64,000 nt of DNA from Achromobacter mucicolens (GTDB lineage: Bacteria; Pseudomonadota; Gammaproteobacteria; Burkholderiales; Burkholderiaceae_B), in NCBI RefSeq assembly GCF_902859725.1, contig NZ_CADIJP010000006.1, positions 124,001 to 188,000 of the forward strand. The letters run 5' to 3'. This document shows, in pieces, positions 7,593 to 16,551 of this stretch; within the stretch, counting starts at the first letter, position 1, and each line of letters begins with the position of its first letter. The notes beneath the pieces were generated by a model. It worked only from the letters and a program-made list of their open reading frames with translations. It ran no database searches and was not told the DNA's origin. Made by a program: the position numbers and the translations under genes.

Positions 7593-8756
7593 GTGAGCAC
7601 CAAGAAACCCAATCTTTGCCTTGTCAACACGATCTTCACGGTGCCAATTTTGGCGCTGACTACCATGGGATCGGCTTTCGCTCTAGGTAATGACGCATCG
7701 CCTGATGGCGGACCACGGGTAACCCGGCAGTTCGATTTTTCAGCGCCCGCTTTGAATTTCGAAAGCAGCGTTCCACGAGATGCGAAGGTGCAGACGGCGC
7801 CGATGGAACCCAATCCGCCGGACACCATCGGCAACGTGAAGGTAATTGGAAAAATCACGTCGGATAAAAACAATCCGGAGATCGAGACCAGCATTTTGGG
7901 CTACAACCTGCCGGCACCCGCCACGGCATGGCGACTCTGCACTTTCGAAGTGGAAGCACTCGGGTATGTACCACGAATCTCCAAAAGCTCGGACGACCTG
8001 ACAGAAGTGGGACTTCTGTCCCAGAAAGCCGACAACGGGAAGCCGAAGAGCGCCGCTATCAGTTATTGCTTTGTCCGCGAAAAACAGGCGGTGGGCGTTT
8101 TCTTCATCGTCGACGTGAGCCGTGCCGCCAGCATGGATGCCGCGAACAACCTGGTGCATGAAGCCGATCAATACGCCACGGCGCTCATTGACAGTCTTTC
8201 GTGGGCCAACGGGCAGCAATCGAGTTTCGGACGGGAGATGCAGGATATCCCGCTTCGTATCGGCAACGTGGAACACCGGATTCGCATCCCGGATGGATGG
8301 GACATTCCCATCAACGATTTTCACGGAGCACTTCCCGCCGAGCTGCACATGGTCAGGCGTAAGAACGGAAAGGATGTCGGATTGGTCTGGCTATTCGTTC
8401 AGAACATGAAGGAGAAACCCGACCTTGAAACAGCCGGCGCCACGCTCGTGAAGGATTACTTCGTCAAGCAGACATCCGACGCGCAGCCTCCCGTGCTGGT
8501 GTCGAGCGAAGAGGATAGTGCGTTGGCGGACCAGGGGTTCGCCGCGCGCACCTTCCGGTTTTCCGTCGAAGACAAGAAGGGCCGCGACGCGGGCGACATC
8601 GAGGCACTGGTCGCATGGAAGCATGGCCAGCTTTCCGTGCTGACGCTGTGGTCCGCGTGGACAGCTTCCGCCGATAGAAACACCTTCTTCTCGCGACTCC
8701 CGGGCCTGTCGGTCTACGACATCCTGCGGCAGGCCGTGGTGAAGACGCAACCGTAG
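7593..8756 (+). CDS. Exported protein of unknown function (387 aa)
   Basis: A GTG start at 7593 with AGGGA six bases upstream gives a protein whose N-terminus looks like a signal peptide (residues about 8-30, hydrophobic, ending GSAFA). The mature part has no recognised enzyme motif. It may contain two similar halves, each with a segment of the type 'scalar body, then RIPDGWDIP or LPAPATAWRLC', joined by a linker near residue 215. The likely location is the periplasm or cell surface. It is the first of four closely spaced plus-strand genes. Function is unknown, and I offer no family name. Confidence 0.75.
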   Translation: MSTKKPNLCLVNTIFTVPILALTTMGSAFALGNDASPDGGPRVTRQFDFSAPALNFESSVPRDAKVQTAPMEPNPPDTIGNVKVIGKITSDKNNPEIETSILGYNLPAPATAWRLCTFEVEALGYVPRISKSSDDLTEVGLLSQKADNGKPKSAAISYCFVREKQAVGVFFIVDVSRAASMDAANNLVHEADQYATALIDSLSWANGQQSSFGREMQDIPLRIGNVEHRIRIPDGWDIPINDFHGALPAELHMVRRKNGKDVGLVWLFVQNMKEKPDLETAGATLVKDYFVKQTSDAQPPVLVSSEEDSALADQGFAARTFRFSVEDKKGRDAGDIEALVAWKHGQLSVLTLWSAWTASADRNTFFSRLPGLSVYDILRQAVVKTQP

Positions 8757-8817
8757 AATTTGCACCGTCATTTTGATAAAAGCAAAGTTGCTGAGAACCT
8801 GACGATCGATAGCTGCC

Positions 8818-9438
8818 ATGTCCGAACCCTACTCCGCCTTTCTCAAACTCCAAATATCCCGCGAGAATCTATCCCGATGGCTCGCTGCCCCTGTGCCTGC
8901 GGCATCAAGATGGTCGGATTGGCGCACCATTGGCGGGCAGTGGCATCTGTCGGAAGGCAAGGATTTGGCTGCCTCCAGCGACCAGGATTTGGGCAAGCTT
9001 GTTTCGGAATGCGACGCCATGCTGGCTCGCCATTCGGACAATCGCGCGGCGCTGCGGGCCATCATGCAATCCGCCGAGGCCGACAACATCAAGGTTGCGG
9101 CCTACGATTCTTCGGACACGCACTTCGTTGCGGGATCGCTGACCTATTCCGAAAATCTCTACGACCTCATCGTTTTTCTGACGGTAGCGCGAGGCGCGGC
9201 CGATTTTCTCGAGGCAGAGGGTCGAGGCCTTGCGGTGGTTCACGATTACATCTGGGGCGAGGAAGGCGAACGGGAAACCGTTGCTGCGCTTGGACTGGCC
9301 GGAAAAGGCGGATCCGAGTTTCTGGCTTCCGATGCGTTCGGTCATGCCGCGGGCGCATTCGAGGGGATGGTAGACGCGATGCTGGACGGCAAAGACGACG
9401 CCAAGTTCCACCCGCGAGATCAACTCGACCGTCTTTGA
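8818..9438 (+). CDS. Cytoplasmic protein of unknown function (206 aa)
   Basis: The gene starts 61 bases after the exported-protein gene and codes for an acidic, signal-less protein. Notable stretches are WRTIGGQWHLSEG near residue 36, SSDTHFVAGSLTYSENLYDLIVFL in the middle, and a C-terminal EGMVDAMLDGKDDAKFHP. The tone (a 'state of a queue' type alpha/beta protein with many Asp/Glu) is like unclassified immunity or bacteriocin-associated proteins, but no family can be named. Codon use is normal GC-rich. No ribosome binding site of good quality is visible; the ATG was chosen because it is the first in a long open frame. Confidence 0.65.
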   Translation: MSEPYSAFLKLQISRENLSRWLAAPVPAASRWSDWRTIGGQWHLSEGKDLAASSDQDLGKLVSECDAMLARHSDNRAALRAIMQSAEADNIKVAAYDSSDTHFVAGSLTYSENLYDLIVFLTVARGAADFLEAEGRGLAVVHDYIWGEEGERETVAALGLAGKGGSEFLASDAFGHAAGAFEGMVDAMLDGKDDAKFHPRDQLDRL

Positions 9439-9511
9439 GACCAGGCCTGCGATATCCGTAGAAAAACAGAAGGTACATGACAGGCCCCACCGCGCGGGCC
9501 AAAGGGTAAAG

Positions 9512-9877
9512 ATGTCAATGAGACGCGTAGCACTGGTTGTCATGCTGTCTGCCTGCGCGATCAGCCAGGCGCAGGAAGCCCGGACCTGGCACTTTACCGG
9601 TGTCGAGCTGGCTGCGGCCCTGGAAGGTCGGATGCCCTCGGCGCTTCACGACGCATCACTTCGCCGCCAATTCTCTTCCGCCTATGCACAGGCCTACGTG
9701 GCAGGGATCGCGGACCAGACACAAGGCGCGCTCTGGTGCAGCCCGACCGGCGTCCTGCCCCACGAATTGAAGGACAGGGTATACAGCTACTTGACCAAGC
9801 TGCCAGCCAGCCGGCTCGAAGAGAATGCCGGCCCGTTGGTCAGCGAGGCACTCCATCAGTCTTTCGCTTGCCGGTAG
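9512..9877 (+). CDS. Rap1a/Tai-type immunity-like periplasmic protein
   Basis: A 121-aa protein with a signal peptide (about residues 1-20, ending ISQAQ) and a mature domain of about 100 residues. The pattern AYAQAYVAGIAD, then ALWCSPTG, then SYLTKLP and a final LVSEALHQSFACR matches the Rap1a/Tai family. That family comprises periplasmic immunity proteins against type VI secretion amidases, with a conserved disulfide between the WC and the final Cys. The ATG follows AAGGGTAAAG. No type VI genes or amidase effector are in the window, so it would be an orphan immunity gene. Some family members have no known effector, so the immunity role is inferred. Confidence 0.75.
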   Translation: MSMRRVALVVMLSACAISQAQEARTWHFTGVELAAALEGRMPSALHDASLRRQFSSAYAQAYVAGIADQTQGALWCSPTGVLPHELKDRVYSYLTKLPASRLEENAGPLVSEALHQSFACR

Positions 9878-9888
9878 GATCGCGCAGG

Positions 9889-11409
9889 ATGACGAAACTT
9901 TTCTTTGCCTTTTGGGCTGGAGCGTTCCGGACCGACCTCGTCTGCGCGCCCTTACTATCTCCGCCTTCGAGCGGGACGGGGCCAGCGCCCGCGAAAAAGC
10001 AGGCATCGATCGCCGGACGCGGGCGTGCGCTGCGACAATCGCTTTGCGCCCTGCTGTGGGCGTGCACGATCGTGCACGCGTCTGCCGCGGCCATGACGCG
10101 CCAGGAGATCGAAGCCACGCTCGCATCTGCCATGACTCAGGTTGTAAACCAGTACGTTGATCCCCTGGATTCACGTGTACTCGTGGTGAACGGCCTGAGC
10201 GCGCTCAAGGCGCTGCCAGGCGCTGAAGATCCATCCCGCAAGGCCGCGATCGACCAGGCCGTCCTGACCGGGCATCAGACGGAAGGCATGACACCCCAGA
10301 TCCGCATCCTGACCGGCGAAATCCTGCGTTTTGCCGACGGCACACCGCGCGAGATGGCGCTGGACGCGGCCCTGCGCGGCATGATGGCGGGTCTGGACCC
10401 CTACAGCCGCGTCGCAACGCGCGCTGAACTGGCAGCCCCGCCGGCATCCGTCGGCCTGGAGTTGTCGATCCGGGACGGTGCCCTGACCGTCGTGCGGCCC
10501 CTGCCCGGCAGCCCGGGCGAACGCGCCGGCGTCCAGTCCGGCGACATCGTGACCCACGTGGAGGGCCGTGCCACCGCGGGCCTGCCCTTGCCAGAAGCCG
10601 TCGCATTGCTGCGCGGCACGGCAGGCACCCGCACCACGCTCACACTGCGCCGGCCGGGCTCGGCCAGCGCGATCACGGCGCAGCCCGTGCGTGGACCTGT
10701 ACAGGCGCCTCCCACGGTGCGTTGGGACCTGGATGGCGCGATTGCGGTGATCCGGATCTCCGCTTTCGACAGTCGGACGGGCCGCCAGTTGAAAGACGCG
10801 CTCGACGCAGCGTCCGCGCATGCCGAAGCGCCGCTGGCGGGACTGGTGCTGGACCTGCGCGGCAACGCCGGCGGGCTGCTCGACGCCGCCGAACTGGTCG
10901 CCGGCGTGGTGCTGCCCGAAGGATCCGAGATTGGCAGCCTGCGCGGTCGCACGCCGGACAATGCGCGCACCTTGCGCGCCCGCGCCCCCCTCGTTCAGCA
11001 GGGGGTTCCGGTGGTGGTGCTCGTTGATCACCGCACGGGCGCCGGCGCCGAGATCGTGGCGGCCGCGCTGCAGGACCACGGCCGGGCCTTGCTGATCGGC
11101 ACGGCAACCCTGGGCGCGGGCACGATCCAGACCGTGCGGTCCCTGCCCGGCAACCAGGGCGCGTTGGTGATCACCACCGCCCGCGTCCACCGCGCCGATG
11201 GCGCCCGGCTGGACTCGGTGGGGGTAGCGCCGGACATGCTTCTGGACAAGACCGGCCGGCGGGTCACACTGCGCACCGACATTGCGGCCGATTTCAACAG
11301 CGCTTTGGCGCAAAAGGTGCGCACGGCGGTGGCATCTGCGCCTGACGGTGCCGACACGGCGTTGCTCGCGGCGCTGACTGCCCTGACGGCGGCCACGACC
11401 GGCGATTGA
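9889..11409 (+). CDS. S41 (C-terminal processing peptidase-like) protein lacking its catalytic dyad
   Basis: The 506-aa protein has the layout of CtpA/Tsp peptidases. An N-terminal helical region (70-180, with LDPYSRV) is followed by a PDZ domain (about 185-255, GSPGERAGVQSGDIV) and the S41 fold (about 275-460, VLDLRGNAGGLLDAAE). The S41 family uses a Ser/Lys dyad 25 residues apart in the GxASASE and FGKG motifs. Here the aligned positions are Ala385 (codon at 11041) in TGAGAE and Ala410 (codon at 11116) in TLGAG, so both catalytic residues are lost while the fold is kept. The predicted export signal (49-68) lies behind an unusual 48-residue N-terminal extension, so the true start is uncertain. 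Confidence 0.85.
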   Translation: MTKLFFAFWAGAFRTDLVCAPLLSPPSSGTGPAPAKKQASIAGRGRALRQSLCALLWACTIVHASAAAMTRQEIEATLASAMTQVVNQYVDPLDSRVLVVNGLSALKALPGAEDPSRKAAIDQAVLTGHQTEGMTPQIRILTGEILRFADGTPREMALDAALRGMMAGLDPYSRVATRAELAAPPASVGLELSIRDGALTVVRPLPGSPGERAGVQSGDIVTHVEGRATAGLPLPEAVALLRGTAGTRTTLTLRRPGSASAITAQPVRGPVQAPPTVRWDLDGAIAVIRISAFDSRTGRQLKDALDAASAHAEAPLAGLVLDLRGNAGGLLDAAELVAGVVLPEGSEIGSLRGRTPDNARTLRARAPLVQQGVPVVVLVDHRTGAGAEIVAAALQDHGRALLIGTATLGAGTIQTVRSLPGNQGALVITTARVHRADGARLDSVGVAPDMLLDKTGRRVTLRTDIAADFNSALAQKVRTAVASAPDGADTALLAALTALTAATTGD

Positions 11410-11448
11410 AGCTGGCGTCGCCTCAACAAAGATCCAAGGAGCGATTCA

Positions 11449-12075
11449 ATGAATACCGGCCAGATTCCATCAGATTATGTGCCGCTTTCGGTAACGGGAC
11501 TGCCTACGCTCTATGGGCCGAAAAGCGCGTGGTGCGTCTGGATCACCGCGTTGCCACTGCCCGCAACGTCGCGATTGCGCGGCGCCGATGCCCTTCCCGC
11601 TTCAAAGGGCTACGCGCGCGACGATGCGATCGCACAAGCCGGGGAGGTCATCGCTTTCTTTGAAAATGACGATGGCTCCGGCGAAGCGCCGGCGTCAACG
11701 ATGATCGAAGCGGCGCGCTGGCTGCTGGACCATGACGAGGAGTTCTACCAGTCGGTGATGAAGGCGATGCTGGCGGATCTGCCGCGCCTGCGCGCCGAGC
11801 AGGATGGCGTCGTTCTGGACGATGATGCCTTCCGGTTGCCGCAGCACTGGGATGGCCAAGCCTTGCGGAAACTGATCCGTCTGAACAGCATCACCCTCCA
11901 CCCGGTCGCTGGCGCGCCTTATATCGGCCTGGACTTCCGCTGCGCCTGGGAGGAGGAGCACGGTTACGGATTGATGATGGCCGGCACCACCGTCATCGAG
12001 TCTGGAGGGGCCGACGTCGGCACCTTGTCATGGATTGCGGCGCGGCACGCGAAGTCCCGGGGCTCGGAACCATAG
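11449..12075 (+). CDS. DUF6985-like protein (208 aa)
   Basis: A cytoplasmic acidic protein beginning 39 bases after the pseudoprotease gene; CAAGGAG stands seven bases before the ATG. The C-terminal third has YIGLDFRCAWEEEHGYGLMM followed by a GGAD motif, the pattern of the DUF6985 family, whose members are often found near polymorphic toxin and immunity genes. The N-terminal part (LYGPKSAWCVWITALPLPA) is unfamiliar. Function is unknown; the family call rests on one motif block and is tentative. Confidence 0.65.
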   Translation: MNTGQIPSDYVPLSVTGLPTLYGPKSAWCVWITALPLPATSRLRGADALPASKGYARDDAIAQAGEVIAFFENDDGSGEAPASTMIEAARWLLDHDEEFYQSVMKAMLADLPRLRAEQDGVVLDDDAFRLPQHWDGQALRKLIRLNSITLHPVAGAPYIGLDFRCAWEEEHGYGLMMAGTTVIESGGADVGTLSWIAARHAKSRGSEP

Positions 12076-12153
12076 CGCCGTGCAAGGAATGATCAATTGA
12101 GTCCGCAGCCCATCGCCAACCGATGTCGCCACCAGCAATGCGGGTTGCGAGCC

Positions 12154-13140
12154 TCATGCCACGTCCACCACGATTTTCCCCCTCGCGGTTGCAGTCGAGA
12201 TAGCTTCGTAGGCACTTTCCGCGGAACGCAGGTCAAACCGCCGGGGATCGAGATTCGGCATGAGCTTGCCGGCTTCGACCAGCCATGTGGCCTCGCGGAG
12301 CATCGCGCCGTGGTGGGCGCGATGCTGGCCTGTGAGCAGCGGATACAGGGTGAATATTCCAGAATAAGTGGCCTCGCGGAACGACAGCGGCGCCAACGCA
12401 TGCGTGCCCCACCCCAACGCGCTGACGACATGCCCAAAGTGCTTCACCGCGGCAAATGCAGCATCAAGCGATGGACCGCCCACGGTGTCAACGACAAGAT
12501 CGAAGCCAGCGCCTTGCGTGAACGAAGCCACATACGTTTCGACTGACTGGGACTGGTAGTCGATGGGCGTTGCCCCGAGGCGCGCAACAAGATCGTGGTC
12601 ACGCAAACCCGCCGTGGCGAAAACACGGGCGCCCAACGCGCGCGCCAGTTGCACCGACACATGACCGACACCGCCCGCGCCGCCTTGCACCAACACAGTT
12701 TGACCGGCCTGCAAACGCGCGCGGTCGACGATGCCCGAGTATGACGTGATAAATGCGAGGGGCAGCGCCGCGGCTTCACGCATCGAGAGGTTTACCGGCT
12801 TGATGGCAAGCAGGTCCGCATCCACGACCGCATATTGGGCCAGCGAACCCTGGATGCCGCCGACTCCTCCCGTCATGCCGTAGACCTCGTCACCGACGCG
12901 AAAAGTGGACACGCCGGGGCCGACGGCATCGACCACGCCGGCCATGTCTATGCCCAGCACCAACGGCAGCGGATGCTTTGCGTGCGCGGCGCTGCCGGCG
13001 CGAATCTTGGTATCCAGCGGATTGAGGCCACTTGCGGCGATGCGCACGCGCACTTGCCCGTGGGCCGGTTGCGGCATGGGAATTTCGGTCAACTCAAGTG
13101 GACCGTTATGACGGTTTAGAACGAGCGCCTGCATGGTCAT
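12154..13140 (-). CDS. Zinc-type/quinone oxidoreductase (MDR superfamily)
   Basis: A medium-chain dehydrogenase/reductase of about 328 aa: N-terminal GroES-like domain (ASGLNPLDTKIRAG), then the NADPH Rossmann fold with VQGGAGGVGHVSVQLA. The structural zinc cysteines are absent, placing it in the zinc-independent quinone oxidoreductase branch. Such enzymes reduce quinones or enones with NADPH. Three ATGs lie close together (13143, 13140, 13134); AAGGAG is best placed for 13140. The LysR gene at 13251 is divergent and likely its regulator. Confidence 0.88.
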   Translation of the reverse strand: MTMQALVLNRHNGPLELTEIPMPQPAHGQVRVRIAASGLNPLDTKIRAGSAAHAKHPLPLVLGIDMAGVVDAVGPGVSTFRVGDEVYGMTGGVGGIQGSLAQYAVVDADLLAIKPVNLSMREAAALPLAFITSYSGIVDRARLQAGQTVLVQGGAGGVGHVSVQLARALGARVFATAGLRDHDLVARLGATPIDYQSQSVETYVASFTQGAGFDLVVDTVGGPSLDAAFAAVKHFGHVVSALGWGTHALAPLSFREATYSGIFTLYPLLTGQHRAHHGAMLREATWLVEAGKLMPNLDPRRFDLRSAESAYEAISTATARGKIVVDVA

Positions 13141-13250
13141 CATCAACTCCTTACGAGTATCTGGCCCGTCGAATGACCGACCAATGCCGTCATCATTGAC
13201 TATGCTATAACGCATGTAAATCCACATTTCTGCACAACTATTAAACACAA

Positions 13251-14120
13251 ATGAATGACATGCGCCTGGACTGGAGCGATGTCCGCGTGTTTTTGGCGAT
13301 TGCCCGTTGCGGCACATTGGGCCGTGCGGCAAAGCAGCTAGGCCAAACCCAGCCCACGATGGGTCGCAGGCTGCGTGCGCTTGAAGAAGCGCTTGGGCAT
13401 ACGCTCTTTCAGCGGACGAGCGATGGATTTGTCCTGACCGATGATGGGGCGGCGGTGCTCGCCTACGCCGAACGAATGGAGGAAGAGGCGCTGGGCTTTA
13501 CGCGTGCGCTGACGGGAAAAGAAACGCAACTGAGCGGGCTGCTGCGGGTCTCTTCATCGGACTGGTTCGGCATCCACGTCCTCACGCCGGTATTCGCGCG
13601 CTTTCTGGCACAGCATCCGGGCATCTCAATAGAGCTGCTCACGGATTCACGCCTGTACAACCTTGCGCGGCACGAGGCGGATCTCTTGTTCCGGATCGTC
13701 CCTTTCGAAGAGTCCGACATCATTCAACGTAAGCTGATGCGGATCGACTATGCGCTATACGGGCACGTTGACATCGCCCCGCCGTCACCAGGCAACGGTG
13801 CCGGCCATGCACTGATCAGCATGGACAGCGCATTCGGTTCCTTGCCCGATGTCGAATGGATCAAGCGGATGTTGCCTGGAGCAAGGATCGTGTTCGGCAG
13901 CAACAACCGCGGCGTTCAAGCACGTATGTGTGCTGAGAAATCGGGCTTGGCAGTGCTGCCATGTCTGCTTGGTGATATGACGCCCGGCATTCGAAGAATC
14001 GACTTGGGCGAGGCTCCGCCGGGTCGCGATGTCTGGCTAGGCTATCACCGGGATCTGCGTCGTGTTGCACGACTGCGAGCGCTGCTGGACGTCACGATCG
14101 ATGCACTGGCCAAGCCGTGA
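13251..14120 (+). CDS. LysR-family transcriptional regulator
   Basis: The 289-aa protein has the N-terminal winged helix (residues 5-65, LGRAAKQLGQTQPTMGRRLRALEEALG) and the C-terminal co-inducer domain. It is divergent from the quinone oxidoreductase, with a 110-base intergenic region that holds A/T-rich sequence, including TATAAC at about 13204. By the usual LysR logic it activates or represses the adjacent gene in response to an unknown effector and represses itself. Confidence 0.93.
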   Translation: MNDMRLDWSDVRVFLAIARCGTLGRAAKQLGQTQPTMGRRLRALEEALGHTLFQRTSDGFVLTDDGAAVLAYAERMEEEALGFTRALTGKETQLSGLLRVSSSDWFGIHVLTPVFARFLAQHPGISIELLTDSRLYNLARHEADLLFRIVPFEESDIIQRKLMRIDYALYGHVDIAPPSPGNGAGHALISMDSAFGSLPDVEWIKRMLPGARIVFGSNNRGVQARMCAEKSGLAVLPCLLGDMTPGIRRIDLGEAPPGRDVWLGYHRDLRRVARLRALLDVTIDALAKP

Positions 14121-14206
14121 GCCGGCTGGCCAGCCTCGATCTCCTGCAGGTTTGCCGCCGATATTCGTCATGCGACGAGTTCCGGCAGACCAACGGCCGG
14201 CCAACT

Positions 14207-15472
14207 TCAAGTCAGCGCCTTTCCCGCTTTGGCCGCGACGGCCAGCCTGTCTCGCCCGGAGTGCTTGGCATCGTAAAGCGCGGTGTCTGCGCGCGCGATC
14301 AGGGCTTCAATTGTTTCGCCTGGGGAAAACTGCGCGATCCCTAGTGATAACGTGACAGAACCGACTTCGCCATCGCGATAAGCATGAACCCGTTTGCGGA
14401 TGCGCTCTGCCAGTTCGATCGCCTCCGAGATGGGACAATCGGCGAGCGCGATCACGAATTCTTCCCCGCCCCAGCGAATGACTGCGTCCTGGCTACGTAC
14501 CGCGCCGTTCAGAATTCTCGCGATTTCGGTAAGGACGCGGTCTCCGGCGAGATGCCCGAAGCGATCGTTGATCCGCTTGAAGTAGTCGATATCCGCAATG
14601 AGCAAGCTCAGCGCGCCGCCATCTGCCTGCGCTTTGAAAACGGCGTCCCGCAGCGTCTTTTCACCCTGATAACGATTAAACAGCCCGGTGAGTTTGTCCT
14701 TGGTGGCCGCGCGCCACAGCGCCTGTTCTTTCTCCACCTGCTTCGAAACGTCTTTGCTCACGCTGATGTGGTGGGTGGCTCGCCCGAGATCATCGAAAAT
14801 CGTCGAGATGGTCTGTTCGACATGAAAGAGCGACCCATCCCGCCTGCGGTTGATGAATTTGGCCCGAAAATCCTGACCGCTTGAAAGGGTGCGGTACATG
14901 GCCGCATAAAAAGCGTCATCGTGCTTGCCGGATTTAAGTATCGCCGCCGTTTTGCCCTTGATTGCGGACAGCGGGTAGCCCGTGGCATCTTCGAAAGCCT
15001 TGTTCACAAAGATGATTCGCGACTTGGCGTCCGTCAGCATCACCAGATCGCTTGTCGCGTCGAGTGCGCGCGCCAACAGACGATTGGTGCGTTCGACGCG
15101 CTCAAACTCAGAAATATCCTCCTGCGCCGACACAAAGTGCGTAACGGTTCCCTGAGCGTCGTGAATCGGTGAAACGCTCCAACGGACGATGTAGTCCGAG
15201 CCGTCCTTGCGGTAGTTGGTCGTACTACCCTCAAAATATCGGCCTTCCTTCAAACAGGCGCGCAATTGCGCGAGGATATTCTTGTCGGTAGCCGGGCCCT
15301 GAAGCATCCTTAGAGACTGTCCGCGCAACTCCTCCAGGGAATAGCCGGTCATGGCCACGAACGCGGGATTGGCGAACTGGACCCGGCATCCCGCCGAAAG
15401 GTCCGCATCCGTAATCACCAACGCGTTCCAGGACTGCATGAATGCAGCTTCAAATAGCTTCTGTTGCGACAT
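14207..15472 (-). CDS. PAS-PAS-GGDEF diguanylate cyclase
   Basis: A cytoplasmic 421-aa sensor enzyme with two PAS/PAC domains (about 5-130 and 135-255) and a C-terminal GGDEF domain (about 265-415). The catalytic motif is GGEEF at residues 335-339, so it should make c-di-GMP from two GTP. The product-inhibition I-site RSQD sits at 326-329, exactly five residues before, so allosteric feedback is expected. No membrane segments are present; the PAS domains may bind a small ligand, FAD or haem. It starts 56 bases downstream of the EAL gene on the same strand, giving a synthesis-degradation pair. Confidence 0.92.
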   Translation of the reverse strand: MSQQKLFEAAFMQSWNALVITDADLSAGCRVQFANPAFVAMTGYSLEELRGQSLRMLQGPATDKNILAQLRACLKEGRYFEGSTTNYRKDGSDYIVRWSVSPIHDAQGTVTHFVSAQEDISEFERVERTNRLLARALDATSDLVMLTDAKSRIIFVNKAFEDATGYPLSAIKGKTAAILKSGKHDDAFYAAMYRTLSSGQDFRAKFINRRRDGSLFHVEQTISTIFDDLGRATHHISVSKDVSKQVEKEQALWRAATKDKLTGLFNRYQGEKTLRDAVFKAQADGGALSLLIADIDYFKRINDRFGHLAGDRVLTEIARILNGAVRSQDAVIRWGGEEFVIALADCPISEAIELAERIRKRVHAYRDGEVGSVTLSLGIAQFSPGETIEALIARADTALYDAKHSGRDRLAVAAKAGKALT

Positions 15473-15528
15473 TTTTCACGCTCAGTGGTACGTCTATCGC
15501 CGGGCAGCCCAGTCGGCGATCGCGATGA

Positions 15529-16305
15529 CTAACTCGCATTGGATATCGATGGCATCGCCTTGAACGCCGGCTTGGCGAACAAATACCCTTGCATGAGAGT
15601 GATGCCTTGCGATGCTAGAAAATCGCGCTCGCCGATGGTTTCGATACCTTCTGCAATGACGCGAATTCCCAAGTCCGAGCAGATTTTCTGTATGCCGCAG
15701 ACGATACGCTGGCGGGCATGATGTGCATCGACGCCACGCACCAATGCCATGTCAAGCTTGATGATGTCCGGCTGAAAGTCCGCCAGGAGCGTCAAGCCCG
15801 AATAGCCCGAGCCGAAGTCATCGATTGCCGTCTGGAAACCATATGACTTGTAGGCTTGGAATATCTTCAACAAATGCGCGCGGTCGATGATGTTTTCGGT
15901 TTCTATGGTTTCGAAAATGATCTGGCTGATAGGAAAACCGTGGCGCTCCGCTGCCTCAAAGGTTGTGCGAATACACGCGGCGGCTTGATAGACCGCGTTC
16001 GGCATGAAATTTATGGATAGAAATCGGTCCATCCCCAACCCGGCCGCGAGCTCGATCGCGGTCGTGCGGCAACGCTGATCAAACTGATAGCGGTTGCTGT
16101 CGTCCACATGCGCCAACACGGAAGCTGCAGATTCCCCCTGAGGCCCGCGTACAAGGGCTTCATAGGCATATGCCTCGCCCGATGTCAGGTCGACAATAGG
16201 TTGAAACGCGAACGTCATGTCGATCGGCGCATCCTCACCTGATTCGCAAGCGCGGCACAGGCCATCTGATGCCGAGGACCCGGCCGAGCGGTTTATTGGA
16301 ATCAT
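15529..16305 (-). CDS. EAL-domain c-di-GMP phosphodiesterase
   Basis: A stand-alone EAL protein of 258 aa with all main catalytic elements: YEALVRG, SINFMPN, FETIETEN, the loop-6 motif DDFGSG, IKLDMAL, AEGIET and GYLFAKP. It should linearise c-di-GMP. A short N-terminal region with CRAC (a Cys-x-x-Cys pair) precedes the domain and might bind metal or sense redox. It is upstream of and co-directional with the GGDEF gene, so one message may encode both opposing enzymes. Confidence 0.93.
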   Translation of the reverse strand: MIPINRSAGSSASDGLCRACESGEDAPIDMTFAFQPIVDLTSGEAYAYEALVRGPQGESAASVLAHVDDSNRYQFDQRCRTTAIELAAGLGMDRFLSINFMPNAVYQAAACIRTTFEAAERHGFPISQIIFETIETENIIDRAHLLKIFQAYKSYGFQTAIDDFGSGYSGLTLLADFQPDIIKLDMALVRGVDAHHARQRIVCGIQKICSDLGIRVIAEGIETIGERDFLASQGITLMQGYLFAKPAFKAMPSISNAS

Positions 16306-16551
16306 GGTGGGGAGCCGTAAGGAAAATTGAGGGGACGGAGCCCACCCAGCCGATGGACTTGACGCAGCGCGCAGTCCTACGGTCTTTGATTGCGCGACTT
16401 TAACAGATGCGCGGACCTTTCCTCAGGGGACGCGCACACCTTGACGTCGCTTTTCGCCCGGACTTAAATCCGCGCCGCCTTTATCCCGACGGCAAGCGCA
16501 GCGCGCTGCTGCGGCAAGCCGCCGGCCGACACACCTTCGAATGCCTACCTA

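Noticed and set aside
7396-7596. A 66-residue frame between the 119-aa gene and the exported-protein gene
   Set aside because: It has no ribosome binding site and falls inside the eroded repeat, which is known to give spurious short frames.
9656-10174. A minus-strand frame opposite the pseudoprotease N-terminus
   Set aside because: No homology or start signal; the plus-strand gene has a signal peptide and family domains.
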